Shown here: positions 1 to 9,144 of the stretch, piece by piece
How the letters are laid out: each line of letters begins with the position of its first letter
Numbering within the stretch: position 1 is the stretch's first letter
DNA from: an uncultured Ectothiorhodospiraceae bacterium
GTDB taxonomy: Bacteria; Pseudomonadota; Gammaproteobacteria; Nevskiales; Oceanococcaceae
Assembly (NCBI GenBank): GCA_937141935.1
Contig: CAKZQS010000052.1
Coordinates: 62,001-126,000, forward strand
Direction of reading: 5' to 3'
Length of the DNA: 64,000 bases
Translations under genes and position numbers: made by a program
The notes under the pieces: generated by a model
Databases searched by the model: none
The model's input: the letters and a program-made list of their open reading frames with translations, nothing else
What the model was told of the DNA's origin: nothing

Positions 1-237
1 GCCGGCCGCGCCTACGACGCCGGCGCCGACTTCGCCGGCCATGTCTGTGTGCTGATGACGCTGTGGCTGGTGCTGCAGGCCGGGCTGAACCTGGGCGTCA
101 ACCTGGGCCTGCTGCCGACCAAGGGCCTGCCCTTGCCCTTCTTCAGCTATGGCGGCAGCCACCTCTGGGCCTGCCTGATCGCCGTGGCCCTGCTGCTGCG
201 TGCCGGCTACGAGACGGCGCCGGAGACGGGCCGATGA
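1..237 (+). CDS. ftsW: FtsW C-terminal fragment (SEDS glycosyltransferase)
   Basis: The window opens inside this gene; only about the last 78 residues are visible, ending at TGA 235-237. The stretch LLPTKGLPLPFFSYGGS is the characteristic C-terminal signature of SEDS proteins, followed by one last hydrophobic segment. FtsW is the septal peptidoglycan glycosyltransferase of the divisome in the inner membrane. It precedes murG here, the classical dcw order, which favours FtsW over its paralogue RodA. The stop codon overlaps the murG ATG (ATGA), so the two are probably translationally coupled. The start and N-terminal membrane segments lie outside the window. Confidence 0.93.
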   Translation, partial: AGRAYDAGADFAGHVCVLMTLWLVLQAGLNLGVNLGLLPTKGLPLPFFSYGGSHLWACLIAVALLLRAGYETAPETGR

Positions 238-1310
238 GCGTGCTGATCATGGCCGGCGGCACCGGCGGGCACATCATGCCGGGCCTGGCCCTGGCTCAGG
301 CCTTGCGCGAGCGCGGCCAGACCGTGGACTGGCTGGGCACGGCCGCCGGCATGGAGGCGCGGCTGGTGCCGCAGGCCGGGCTGCCGCTGCACACGATCAG
401 CGTGGCCGGCGTGCGCGGCAAGGGCTGGGCGGCCCGCCTGGCGCTCCCCTGGACGCTGGCGCGCAGCGTCTGGCAGGCCTGGCGCCTGCTGCGCAAGCTG
501 AAGCCGCGTCTGGTCTTCGGCTTTGGCGGCTATGCCGCCGCGCCGGGTGGGCTGGCGGCGGCGCTGGCCGGCGTGCCGCTGCTGATCCACGAGCAGAATG
601 CGCGGGCCGGCTCGACCAACCGGCTGCTGGCGCGTTTCGCCCGTGGGGTCTATGCCGCCTACCCGCACACCTTTGCCGATTCGTCGCGGGTGCGCGTCGT
701 GGGCAACCCGGTGCGCGCGCAGATTCTGGCCCTGCCGGAGCCGCAGGCGCGTGGCGTTGGCGCGCAACAGCCGCTGCGTCTGCTGGTGTTGGGCGGGAGC
801 CAGGGCGCGCAGGTGCTGAACGAGATCGTGCCCGCGGCGCTGGCGCAGCTGCCCGAGGCCCTGCGGCCACAGGTGCGCCACCAGGCCGGACGCACGCTGG
901 CGGCGGCGCAGCAGGCCTACGCCGCAGCCGGCCTGGACGCCGCGCCGGAGGCCTTTATCGACGACATGCCGGCCGCCTATGCGCAGGCGGACCTGGTGAT
1001 CTGCCGCGCCGGCGCGCTGAGCCTGGCCGAGCTGGCGGCCGTGGGTCTGGCCGCGATCCTGGTGCCGCTGCCCAACGCGATCGACGACCACCAGCGCGCC
1101 AATGCCGAGCATCAGGTCGCCGCCGAGGGCGGCTGGCTGCTGCCGCAGGCCGAGCTGAGCGCCGAGCGCCTGGCGGCGCTGCTGGGCGAGATCGCCGCGG
1201 CGCCGCAGCAACTGCAGGACAAGGCGACGGCCCTGCGCGCCAGCGCCAAGCGCCAGGCCACCGAGGCGCTGCGCGACGCGGCCCTGGAATTCATGGGAGA
1301 CCCGCGATGA
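234..1310 (+). CDS. murG: UDP-GlcNAc:lipid I N-acetylglucosaminyltransferase MurG
   Basis: MurG adds GlcNAc to lipid I to make lipid II on the cytoplasmic face of the inner membrane. The product of 358 residues has the family length. The N-terminal glycine-rich loop GGTGGH is at residues 8-13, HEQN near 119-122, and the second glycine-rich motif GGSQGAQ near 187-193, all diagnostic of MurG (GT28). The ATG at 234 is chosen because it overlaps the ftsW stop and puts GGTGGH at the usual distance from the start. An in-frame upstream opening exists but would read across ftsW. Its own stop overlaps the murC start in the same ATGA manner. Confidence 0.97.
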   Translation: MSVLIMAGGTGGHIMPGLALAQALRERGQTVDWLGTAAGMEARLVPQAGLPLHTISVAGVRGKGWAARLALPWTLARSVWQAWRLLRKLKPRLVFGFGGYAAAPGGLAAALAGVPLLIHEQNARAGSTNRLLARFARGVYAAYPHTFADSSRVRVVGNPVRAQILALPEPQARGVGAQQPLRLLVLGGSQGAQVLNEIVPAALAQLPEALRPQVRHQAGRTLAAAQQAYAAAGLDAAPEAFIDDMPAAYAQADLVICRAGALSLAELAAVGLAAILVPLPNAIDDHQRANAEHQVAAEGGWLLPQAELSAERLAALLGEIAAAPQQLQDKATALRASAKRQATEALRDAALEFMGDPR

Positions 1311-2740
1311 TCGATGCCGACGCCATCAGCAAGATGCTCGACCGGCGCCTGCGCAAGATCGCGCGGGTGCACTTCGTGGGCATCGGCGGCTCGGGCATGG
1401 CCGGCATCGCCGAGGTGCTACTGAACCTGGGCTACAGCGTCAGCGGCTCGGACCAGCGCGAGTCGCCGGCCGTGCAGCGCCTGCGCGACATGGGCGCGCA
1501 GGTGCGCATCGGCCATGCCGCCGAGGCCATCGAGGGCGTCGACGTCGTGGTGCGCTCGACCGCCGTCGGCGTCGAGAATCCCGAGGTGGCCGCCGCGATG
1601 GCCGGGCGCATCCCGGTGATCCGCCGCGCGGAAATGCTGGCGGAGCTGATGCGCTTTCGTTTTGGCATTGCCATCGCGGGCACCCATGGCAAGACCACCA
1701 CCACCAGCCTGACGGCCACGCTGCTGGCCGCCGGCGGGCTGGACCCGACCTACGTCATCGGCGGCCTGCTGAAGAGCTCGGGCGCCAACGCGGCCCTGGG
1801 CGCCGGCCCCTACCTGGTGGCCGAGGCCGACGAGAGCGATGCCTCCTTCCTGCACCTGTCGCCGATGCTGTCGGTGGTGACCAATGTGGACCTGGACCAC
1901 ATGGACACCTACGGCCAGGACCCGCAGCGCCTGCACGAGAGCTACCTGCAGTTTTTGCAGCAGCTGCCCTTTTATGGCCTGGCGCTGCTCTGCGCCGATG
2001 ACGCCGAGCTGATGGCGCTGGCCAGCCGCATCGGCCGGCCTTTTGCCAGCTACGGCTTCGCCGAGCAGGCCGACTACCGCGGCAGCGGCCTGCGCAGCGA
2101 GGGGGCCGACACGCTCTTCGAGTTCTCCGCCCGTGGCGGCGACGCCGTGCCGGTGCGCCTGGCGCTGCCCGGCCGGCACAACGCGCAAAACGCCATCGCG
2201 GCGCTGGCCGTGGCCTGCGAGCTGGGGCTGGACCCGGCCCAGGTGGCCCCGGCCCTGGCCGGCTTCAAGGGCATCGGCCGGCGCTGCGAGGTGCTGGGCG
2301 AGGTGGCGCTGCCGCAGGGCGGCAAGGCGCTGGTCATCGACGACTACGGGCACCACCCCCGCGAGCTGGAGGCCACGCTGCGCGCCGTGGCCGAGGCCTG
2401 GCCGGAGCGCCGCTGCGTGCTGGTCTTCCAGCCGCATCGCTACAGCCGCACGCGCGACCTGTTCGAGGACTTCGCGCGCGTGCTGGCCAACGCGCCGGCG
2501 CTGCTGCTCACCGAGGTCTACGCGGCCGGCGAGGCGCCGGTGGCGCAGGCCGACGGCCGTTCGCTGGCCCGCGCCGTGCGCCTGCGCGGCGGGGTGGAGC
2601 CGGTCTTCGTCGCCGAGCTCGATGAGCTGCCGGCGCAGCTCGCCCGCGTGGCCCGAGACGGTGACTTGCTGCTGTTCATGGGTGCCGGCGACATCAGCGG
2701 CCGCGCCCGCGCCATCCGCGCCGAAGGGCTGCCCCAATGA
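1307..2740 (+). CDS. murC: UDP-N-acetylmuramate--L-alanine ligase MurC
   Basis: MurC is the first of the cytoplasmic Mur ligases; it joins L-Ala to UDP-MurNAc using ATP. The 477-residue product has the N-terminal Rossmann-like domain (VGIGGSGMAG near residue 24), the ATP-binding loop GTHGKTTT at about 125-132, a central ligase domain (DESDASFLHL, NVDLDHMD) and a C-terminal domain with DDYGHHP and FQPHRYSRT. All are MurC hallmarks and no key residue is missing. The start at 1307 overlaps the murG stop, and the end overlaps the murB start. Expression is probably as part of the dcw transcript; no internal promoter stands out. Confidence 0.97.
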   Translation: MIDADAISKMLDRRLRKIARVHFVGIGGSGMAGIAEVLLNLGYSVSGSDQRESPAVQRLRDMGAQVRIGHAAEAIEGVDVVVRSTAVGVENPEVAAAMAGRIPVIRRAEMLAELMRFRFGIAIAGTHGKTTTTSLTATLLAAGGLDPTYVIGGLLKSSGANAALGAGPYLVAEADESDASFLHLSPMLSVVTNVDLDHMDTYGQDPQRLHESYLQFLQQLPFYGLALLCADDAELMALASRIGRPFASYGFAEQADYRGSGLRSEGADTLFEFSARGGDAVPVRLALPGRHNAQNAIAALAVACELGLDPAQVAPALAGFKGIGRRCEVLGEVALPQGGKALVIDDYGHHPRELEATLRAVAEAWPERRCVLVFQPHRYSRTRDLFEDFARVLANAPALLLTEVYAAGEAPVAQADGRSLARAVRLRGGVEPVFVAELDELPAQLARVARDGDLLLFMGAGDISGRARAIRAEGLPQ

Positions 2741-3636
2741 GCCTGGCGACGCTGCCCCCGTTGCGCGGCGAGCTGCGCGAGCGCGAGCCCATGGCCGGCC
2801 ACGTCAGCTGGCGCGCCGGCGGCCCGGCGGCGCTGTGGTTCCGCCCCGCCGACGCCGAGGACCTGGCGACCTTCCTGGCGGCCTACGAGGGCGAGGTGCT
2901 GCCGGTGGGCCTGGGCAGCAATCTGCTGGTGCGCGACGGCGGCTGGCCCGGCGCGGTGATCATCCTCTACGACGTCTTTACGACGCTGGATATCGACGCC
3001 CAGAGCGGCCGCGTCGAAACCGGCGCCGGCGTGCACTGCGCGACGCTGGCGACCCAGTGCGCCAAGGCCGGCCTGGCCGGCGCCACCTTCTTCGGCGGCA
3101 TCCCCGGCAGCATCGGTGGCGCACTGGCGATGAATGCCGGCGCCTGGGGCGGCGAGACCTGGGAGGTCGTGGAGGGCGTGGAGGTGCTGCATCGCGACGG
3201 CCGCCGCGAGCGGCTGGACGCGCAGGCCTTCGAGACCGGCTACCGCCACGCCCGCGGCCCGAGCGAGGCGCTAATCTACCTGGCGGCGACGCTGGCGCTG
3301 CGGCCCGGCGGGGATGTGCCGGCGCTGCGCACGGAGCTGCGCGAGATGCTGGCCGAGCGCCGCGCCAAGCAGCCCGTGGGCCAGCCCTCCTGCGGCTCGG
3401 TGTTTCGCAACCCCGAGGGCGATCACGCCGCCGCGTTGATCGAGCGTTGTGGGCTCAAGGGCCACCGCATCGGCGAGGCCGAGGTCTCGACCAAGCACGC
3501 CAATTTCATCCTCAACCGCGGCGCCGCGCGGGCCGCGGACATCGAGGCCCTGCTGCTGGAAGTGCAGCGTCGGGTCGCCGAATCCACCGGCATCCGGCTG
3601 CAGCCGGAAGTGCGCATCGTCGGGGAGGCCGCATGA
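2737..3636 (+). CDS. murB: UDP-N-acetylenolpyruvoylglucosamine reductase MurB
   Basis: MurB is an FAD enzyme that reduces the enolpyruvyl group of UDP-GlcNAc-enolpyruvate with NADPH to give UDP-MurNAc. The 299-residue protein shows the FAD-binding motifs GLGSNLLVRD and GIPGSIGGALAMNAG and the catalytic PSCGSVFRNP segment (Ser near residue 221). The C-terminal STKHANFILN stretch and the short length mark the type II MurB class lacking the extra C-terminal domain of the E. coli enzyme. It sits between murC and ddl, a common gammaproteobacterial dcw order outside enterics. Both ends use 4-base ATGA overlaps. Confidence 0.96.
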   Translation: MSLATLPPLRGELREREPMAGHVSWRAGGPAALWFRPADAEDLATFLAAYEGEVLPVGLGSNLLVRDGGWPGAVIILYDVFTTLDIDAQSGRVETGAGVHCATLATQCAKAGLAGATFFGGIPGSIGGALAMNAGAWGGETWEVVEGVEVLHRDGRRERLDAQAFETGYRHARGPSEALIYLAATLALRPGGDVPALRTELREMLAERRAKQPVGQPSCGSVFRNPEGDHAAALIERCGLKGHRIGEAEVSTKHANFILNRGAARAADIEALLLEVQRRVAESTGIRLQPEVRIVGEAA

Positions 3637-4550
3637 GCGACCTGGGTCGGGTGGCGGTGCTCTACGGTGGCTGGTCCGAGGAGCGCGCGGTGTCGCTGGA
3701 CAGCGGCGCGGCCGTGCATGCGGGCCTACTCGAGGCCGGCGTCGATGCCGTGCTGGTCGATACCACGCCGCAACGGCTGCTGGCGCTGGGCGCCGAGGGC
3801 TTCGACCGCGCCTTCATCGTGCTGCATGGCCGTGGTGGCGAGGATGGGCATGCGCAGGCGGCGCTGGAGCTGCAGGGTATCCCCTATACCGGCAGCGGCG
3901 TGGCCGCCTCGGCGCTGGCCATGGACAAGCTGCGCAGCAAGCGCGTTTGGCAGGGCGCCGGGCTGCCCACGCCGCCCTATCGCATCCTGCGCAGCGCGGC
4001 CGAGGCACAGGCCGCGGTGGAGGCGCTGGGCCTGCCGCTCTTCGTCAAGCCCTGCCGCGAGGGTTCGAGCATCGGCCTGAGCCGGGTTGACGCGGCCGCC
4101 GACATGGTTGCCGCCTACGAGCAGGCCCGCGCCGGCGACCCGCTGGTGATTGCCGAAGCCGCCGTGCTGGGTGGCGAATACACCTGCGCCATTCTTGGCG
4201 GCACGCCGCTGCCGCTGCTGAAGATCGAACCGGCGACGCCCTTCTACGACTACGAGGCCAAATACACGCTGGACAGCACGGTGTACCGCGTGCCCGAGGA
4301 GCTGGGCGCGGCGCGCATGGCCGAGCTGCAGGCGCTGTGCCAGCAGGCCTTCGAAGCGCTGGGCTGCGAGGGCTGGGGCCGAGTGGACTTTTTGCTCGAT
4401 GCGCAGGGTGCGCCCTGGCTGCTGGAGGCCAACACCGTGCCCGGCATGACCTCGCACAGCCTGGTGCCCAAGGCGGCCGCGGCGGCCGGGATGGACTTCC
4501 CCACGCTGCTGCGACGCATCCTGGAACACAGCGCGGAGCTGCGCCGATGA
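3633..4550 (+). CDS. ddl: D-alanine--D-alanine ligase
   Basis: Ddl makes the D-Ala-D-Ala dipeptide for the pentapeptide stem. The 305-residue ATP-grasp protein starts with VAVLYGGWSEERAVSL, has HGRGGEDG near residue 67, the ATP-lid region KPCREGSSIGLSRV, YTCAILGG, and the C-terminal metal- and substrate-binding LEANTVPGMTSHSLVPKAA. The length matches the short DdlB type found in dcw clusters. The start at 3633 overlaps the murB stop and the stop overlaps the ftsQ start. Position between murB and ftsQ is the canonical DdlB location. Confidence 0.97.
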   Translation: MSDLGRVAVLYGGWSEERAVSLDSGAAVHAGLLEAGVDAVLVDTTPQRLLALGAEGFDRAFIVLHGRGGEDGHAQAALELQGIPYTGSGVAASALAMDKLRSKRVWQGAGLPTPPYRILRSAAEAQAAVEALGLPLFVKPCREGSSIGLSRVDAAADMVAAYEQARAGDPLVIAEAAVLGGEYTCAILGGTPLPLLKIEPATPFYDYEAKYTLDSTVYRVPEELGAARMAELQALCQQAFEALGCEGWGRVDFLLDAQGAPWLLEANTVPGMTSHSLVPKAAAAAGMDFPTLLRRILEHSAELRR

Positions 4551-5263
4551 GCGTGGCGCAGACCGAAGTGGCGCGCTTCCCCTGGGGCGCGGCGGCGATC
4601 GTCGTGCTGCTGGCCGTGCTGATCGGCGGGCTGGTGCGCCAGGGCGCGGAGCCGCTGCGGCTGGAGCTGTATGGCGACTTCACCCGCAGCGGTGCGCCGG
4701 CGATTGCCGATGCGCTGGAGCAGGCGCGCCAGGGCGGCTTTTTTGCCACCTCGGCCGCGCAGGTCGAGGCCGCGCTGGACACGCTGCCCTGGGTGGCCGG
4801 CGCCGACATCGAATTCCTGTGGCCGGATCGGCTGGCGCTGCGCCTGCGCGAGCACGCCCCGCTGGCCAATCTCGCCGCCGGCGGCGTACTGAGCCGCCAG
4901 GGCACCGTGCTGCCGGTGCCGGCGCTGCCGGCGCTGCCCACCGTCAGCGCCACGCCGGGCCGGCTGGATGAAATTGCGGCGCTGCTGCGCGAGGTCGGCG
5001 GCGCCTGCGCCGGCTGCGCCGTGCACGGCCTGACGCTGCGCCCCGGCAACCAGCTGGCCCTGTCGCTGGGCTGGGCGCCCGAGCAGCGCGTGGCGGTGGA
5101 GCTGGGCCGGCCCGACTGGGCGCCCGCGCTGCGCCGCCTGACCGAATCGGCGCTGCCGGCGCTGCGCCCGGAACTCTCCCGGGTTGCGGCGATCGATCTG
5201 CGCTACCGCCATGCCTTCGCCGTGCGCTGGAACGCGTCGGCGACCCCCGAGGAGGATTCATGA
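4547..5263 (+). CDS. ftsQ: Cell division protein FtsQ
   Basis: FtsQ is a bitopic divisome protein that links FtsA/FtsZ-side proteins to FtsB-FtsL. The 238-residue product has a short cytoplasmic tail, one membrane segment at about residues 14-28, a POTRA domain (LELYGDFTRSGAPAIADAL onward) with the motif LPWVAGADIEFLWPDRLALRLREH, and an FtsQ domain ending in IDLRYRHAFAVRW, which is the conserved C-terminal beta-strand end. Sequence is otherwise divergent, as usual for FtsQ, so the call rests also on its place between ddl and ftsA. Both gene joints are ATGA overlaps. Confidence 0.93.
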   Translation: MSVAQTEVARFPWGAAAIVVLLAVLIGGLVRQGAEPLRLELYGDFTRSGAPAIADALEQARQGGFFATSAAQVEAALDTLPWVAGADIEFLWPDRLALRLREHAPLANLAAGGVLSRQGTVLPVPALPALPTVSATPGRLDEIAALLREVGGACAGCAVHGLTLRPGNQLALSLGWAPEQRVAVELGRPDWAPALRRLTESALPALRPELSRVAAIDLRYRHAFAVRWNASATPEEDS

Positions 5264-6504
5264 ACCGTCGCCCGGACGCCAATCTCAGCGTCGGCCTGGA
5301 CCTGGGCACCGCCAAGGTCGCCGTCGTGGTCGGCGACGTCGGCGCCGATGGCCACGTGCGCGTCGTCGGCCATGGCGCGGCGCCGTCGAAGGGCATCAAG
5401 AAGGGCGTCGTGGTCAACATCGACGCGACGACCAAGAGCATCCAGGCCGCGGTGCAGGAAGCCAACGAAATGGCCTCCTGCACGGTGCAGGCGGTGCACG
5501 CCAGCATCACCGGCAGCCACCTGGCCAGCCAGAACTCGCAGGGCATCGTGCCGGTGGCCAAGCCGCACCGCGAAGTCACGCCCAAGGACGTCGAGCGGGT
5601 CATCAGCTCGGCCTCGGCGGTGGCGATCAGCGCCGACCAGCAGGTGCTGCACGTGCTGCCGCAGGAATACATCCTGGACGACCAGGACGGCATCACCGAG
5701 CCGGCCGGCATGTCCGGCGTGCGCCTGGAGGCGCGCATCCACATGGTGACGGCCAGCAAGAGCGCGACGCAGAACCTGCACAAGTGCATCAGCCACTGCG
5801 GGCTGTCGGCCAACCGCATCGTGCTGCAGTCGCTGGCCGCGGCTTACGCGGTGCTCAACGAGGACGAGCGCGAACTGGGCGTGGTGCTGCTGGACATCGG
5901 CGGCGGCACCACCGATGTGGCCGTGTTCCAGCACGGCTCGATCCGCCATTCCGGCGTGATCCCCATCGGCGGCGACCACATCACCAACGACATCGCCGTG
6001 GCGATGCGCGCCCCCTTCAAGAGCGCCGAGGCGATCAAGGTGAAGCACGCCTGCGCCGTACCCGAGCTGCTGGACGGCGAGGAGGACACGGTGCAGGTGG
6101 AGGACGTTGGCGACCGCCCGGCCCGCCAGGTCAGCCGCCACATGCTGACCGAGGTCGTGCGCGCCCGCGTCGACGAGATATTCCGCCTGGCCCTGCGCAA
6201 GGTGCGCGAGGGCGGCTTTGACCACCCGCTGCCGGCCGGCGGCGTGGTGCTGACCGGCGGCAGCGCGAAGCTGCCCGGGATCTGCCTGCTGGCGGAAGAA
6301 ATCTTTGAGCGCCCGGCCCGTGTGGGCCTGCCGCTCAATGTCAGTGGCCTGGAGGAGGTCACGAAGGATCCGGCCTATGCCACGGCGATCGGCCTGCTGC
6401 GCTTCGGCAAGCAGGCCGGGCTGCCGAGCCCGGCCCCGGGGGGTGGCGCCAGCTTGGCCTCCCGGTGGGAGCAGTTCAAGAGCTGGCTGCAACGCAACTT
6501 CTGA
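5260..6504 (+). CDS. ftsA: Cell division protein FtsA
   Basis: FtsA is the actin-like protein that anchors FtsZ filaments to the inner membrane. The 414-residue product has the actin-fold phosphate loops (VGLDLGTAKVAVVVG near residue 11, LDIGGGTTDVAVF near 209, GVVLTGGSAKLPG near 328) and the 1C domain in between. The last residues, WEQFKSWLQRNF, form the amphipathic membrane-targeting helix typical of FtsA. The start overlaps the ftsQ stop. ftsZ follows after 34 bases with its own strong Shine-Dalgarno, consistent with higher FtsZ output. Confidence 0.97.
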   Translation: MNRRPDANLSVGLDLGTAKVAVVVGDVGADGHVRVVGHGAAPSKGIKKGVVVNIDATTKSIQAAVQEANEMASCTVQAVHASITGSHLASQNSQGIVPVAKPHREVTPKDVERVISSASAVAISADQQVLHVLPQEYILDDQDGITEPAGMSGVRLEARIHMVTASKSATQNLHKCISHCGLSANRIVLQSLAAAYAVLNEDERELGVVLLDIGGGTTDVAVFQHGSIRHSGVIPIGGDHITNDIAVAMRAPFKSAEAIKVKHACAVPELLDGEEDTVQVEDVGDRPARQVSRHMLTEVVRARVDEIFRLALRKVREGGFDHPLPAGGVVLTGGSAKLPGICLLAEEIFERPARVGLPLNVSGLEEVTKDPAYATAIGLLRFGKQAGLPSPAPGGGASLASRWEQFKSWLQRNF

Positions 6505-6538
6505 TTCAAAGCCCAAGCATCCGCAAGGAGACCAAGCA

Positions 6539-7726
<1,188 letters not shown>

Positions 7727-7734
7727 TCGGGCAC

Positions 7735-7757
7735 GGCGGGGTCCATCCGGCCCCGCC
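7735..7757 (+). terminator. Weak terminator-like hairpin after ftsZ
   Basis: GGCGGGG at 7735-7741 pairs with CCCCGCC at 7751-7757 (7 bp, extendable with a G-U pair) just after the ftsZ stop. No T-run follows, so it is at best a weak or Rho-assisted end to the dcw transcript. It lies before an independent promoter for lpxC. Confidence 0.45.
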
Positions 7758-7818
7758 AGATGGCGCTGCGCGACGGGGAGCATGGGGCTCCCCTGACCGT
7801 ACGCCGAGGTATGTTGCG

Positions 7819-7847
7819 TTGCACAAAATCCAGTCAGAGCGTATGAT
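7819..7847 (+). promoter_or_regulatory. Sigma-70 promoter of lpxC
   Basis: TTGCAC at 7819-7824 and TATGAT at 7842-7847 are separated by exactly 17 bases, an unusually good match to the sigma-70 consensus in such GC-rich DNA. Transcription would start near 7854, giving a leader of about 64 bases before lpxC. It separates lpxC expression from the upstream dcw transcript. Confidence 0.8.
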
Positions 7848-7866
7848 TCCGGCTGGATTGCCGTGT

Positions 7867-7888
7867 CCCCCGGCCTGCGGGCCGGGGG
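7867..7888 (+). promoter_or_regulatory. GC-rich hairpin in the lpxC leader
   Basis: Positions 7867-7875 and 7880-7888 form a perfect 9-bp G/C stem with the 4-base loop TGCG, inside the predicted lpxC leader and ending 29 bases before the start codon. No T-run follows, so termination is unlikely; an effect on mRNA stability or ribosome access is possible. Right after it, ATG 7891 opens an 8-codon frame ending in TGA 7915-7917, directly against the lpxC ATG. Confidence 0.5.
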
Positions 7889-7917
7889 CCATGGTCCTCG
7901 CACTCGCCAGGAACTGA

Positions 7918-8835
7918 ATGGACATACGCCAGACCACGCTGCGCAAAGCGGTGCACCTGACCGGCATCGGCCTGCACTCGGGCAACCCCGTGCGCATGGA
8001 CATGCTGCCCGCGCCCGCCGATACCGGTGTCGTCTTCGAGCGCCCGGATGGCGCCGAGGGCTGGCAGCGCATCCCCGCGCGCGCGGACCTGGTGACCGAG
8101 ACCACGCTGTGCACGGCGCTGACCTGCGAGGGCCAGCGCGTGGCCACCGTGGAGCACCTGCTGTCGGCCATTGCCGGGCTCGGTCTGGACAACGTCATCG
8201 TGCGCCTGTCCGCGCCGGAGGTGCCCATCGTCGATGGCAGCTCCGGGCCCTTCGTGTTCCTGATTCAGTCCACCGGCATGGTCACGCTGGACGCCCCGCG
8301 GCGATACATGATCATCCGCGAGGCGGTGCAGGTGGGCGACGAGGACAAATGGGCGCGGCTGGAACCCTACGAAGGTTTCAAGCTGAGCCTGGAGATCGAC
8401 TTCGACCACCCCGCCATCGAGGCCGGGCAGCAGGTCAGTGTCGAGCTCGACCCGGACACCTTTGTCCACGAACTTTCGCGCGCGCGAACCTTTGGTTTTC
8501 TGCGCGACATCGAATATCTGCGCCAGCACGAGATGGCCCTGGGCGGCAGCCTGGACAACGCCATCGTGCTGGACGACTACCGCGTGCTGAACGACGACGG
8601 CCTGCGCTATGCCGACGAATTCGTGCGCCACAAGATCCTGGATGCCATTGGCGACCTGGCTTTGCTGGGCGCGCCATTGCGCGGCCACTACACGGCCTAC
8701 AAGGCCGGCCACGCGCTGAACAACAAGATGGCACGCGCCGTGCTTGCCAACCCGGCGAGTTATGCATGGGGTACGGTGGCGGCGCCCGCGGACGGGGCGG
8801 CGCAGACGCGGGAGGCGGCGCTGGCCGCTAGTTGA
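7918..8835 (+). CDS. lpxC: UDP-3-O-acyl-N-acetylglucosamine deacetylase LpxC
   Basis: LpxC is the zinc-dependent deacetylase that makes the committed step of lipid A synthesis in the cytoplasm. The 305-residue protein starts MDIRQTTLRKAVHLTGIGLHSG and carries the zinc-ligand regions VEHLLSAIAGLGLDN (His) and FVRHKILDAIGDL (His, Asp), plus the conserved GSLDNAIVLDDYRVLN. The length is that of the family. AGGAA lies just before the ATG at 7918. The gene has its own promoter at 7819-7847. Its last 8 bases overlap the end of the oppositely oriented dciA, so the two transcripts converge. Confidence 0.98.
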   Translation: MDIRQTTLRKAVHLTGIGLHSGNPVRMDMLPAPADTGVVFERPDGAEGWQRIPARADLVTETTLCTALTCEGQRVATVEHLLSAIAGLGLDNVIVRLSAPEVPIVDGSSGPFVFLIQSTGMVTLDAPRRYMIIREAVQVGDEDKWARLEPYEGFKLSLEIDFDHPAIEAGQQVSVELDPDTFVHELSRARTFGFLRDIEYLRQHEMALGGSLDNAIVLDDYRVLNDDGLRYADEFVRHKILDAIGDLALLGAPLRGHYTAYKAGHALNNKMARAVLANPASYAWGTVAAPADGAAQTREAALAAS

Positions 8836-9139
8836 AGACGTCGGGTCGAACGAGCACGCGACAGCGCGCTAGACGCAAGTCCTCCCAATTATTTACGATT
8901 TCCACGATCTGGCGTTCCCGGTAGCGTAGATCTGCAGCCCACGCCGGGGTGTCGCAGATCAGGATCAGGCTGTCGCTATCGACGCAGCTGACCCGGGTAT
9001 GACGCGCCAGGGCGTTGGGGAGAACCTTGGAGAGGCATCGATCGATGCGCTGATGCAGAGCGACTCGGTCCCAGATCGAGTCAAGCGCCCCATCCAGGGC
9101 GCCCATCAGGGTGCGTTCGTCGCTCACGGAGAGATCCAC
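8828..9139 (-). CDS. dciA: DciA-like DUF721 protein, probable DnaB helicase operator
   Basis: This 103-residue protein matches the DUF721/DciA pattern: an N-terminal alpha/beta KH-like core with CLSKVLPNALARHTRVSCVDSDSLILICDTPAWAADLRYRERQIV, where the hydrophobic strands followed by a W/L-R-Y-R stretch are typical. DciA is the ancestral helicase loader that helps DnaB load at replication origins in bacteria lacking DnaC. A DUF721 gene between lpxC and secA, antisense to both, is the standard context in pseudomonads and relatives. It lacks the long disordered tail some DciAs have. Its start codon lies 5 bases from that of the divergent M23 peptidase gene, and its 3' end overlaps lpxC. Confidence 0.82.
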   Translation of the reverse strand: MDLSVSDERTLMGALDGALDSIWDRVALHQRIDRCLSKVLPNALARHTRVSCVDSDSLILICDTPAWAADLRYRERQIVEIVNNWEDLRLARCRVLVRPDVFN

Positions 9140-9144
9140 AGGAC

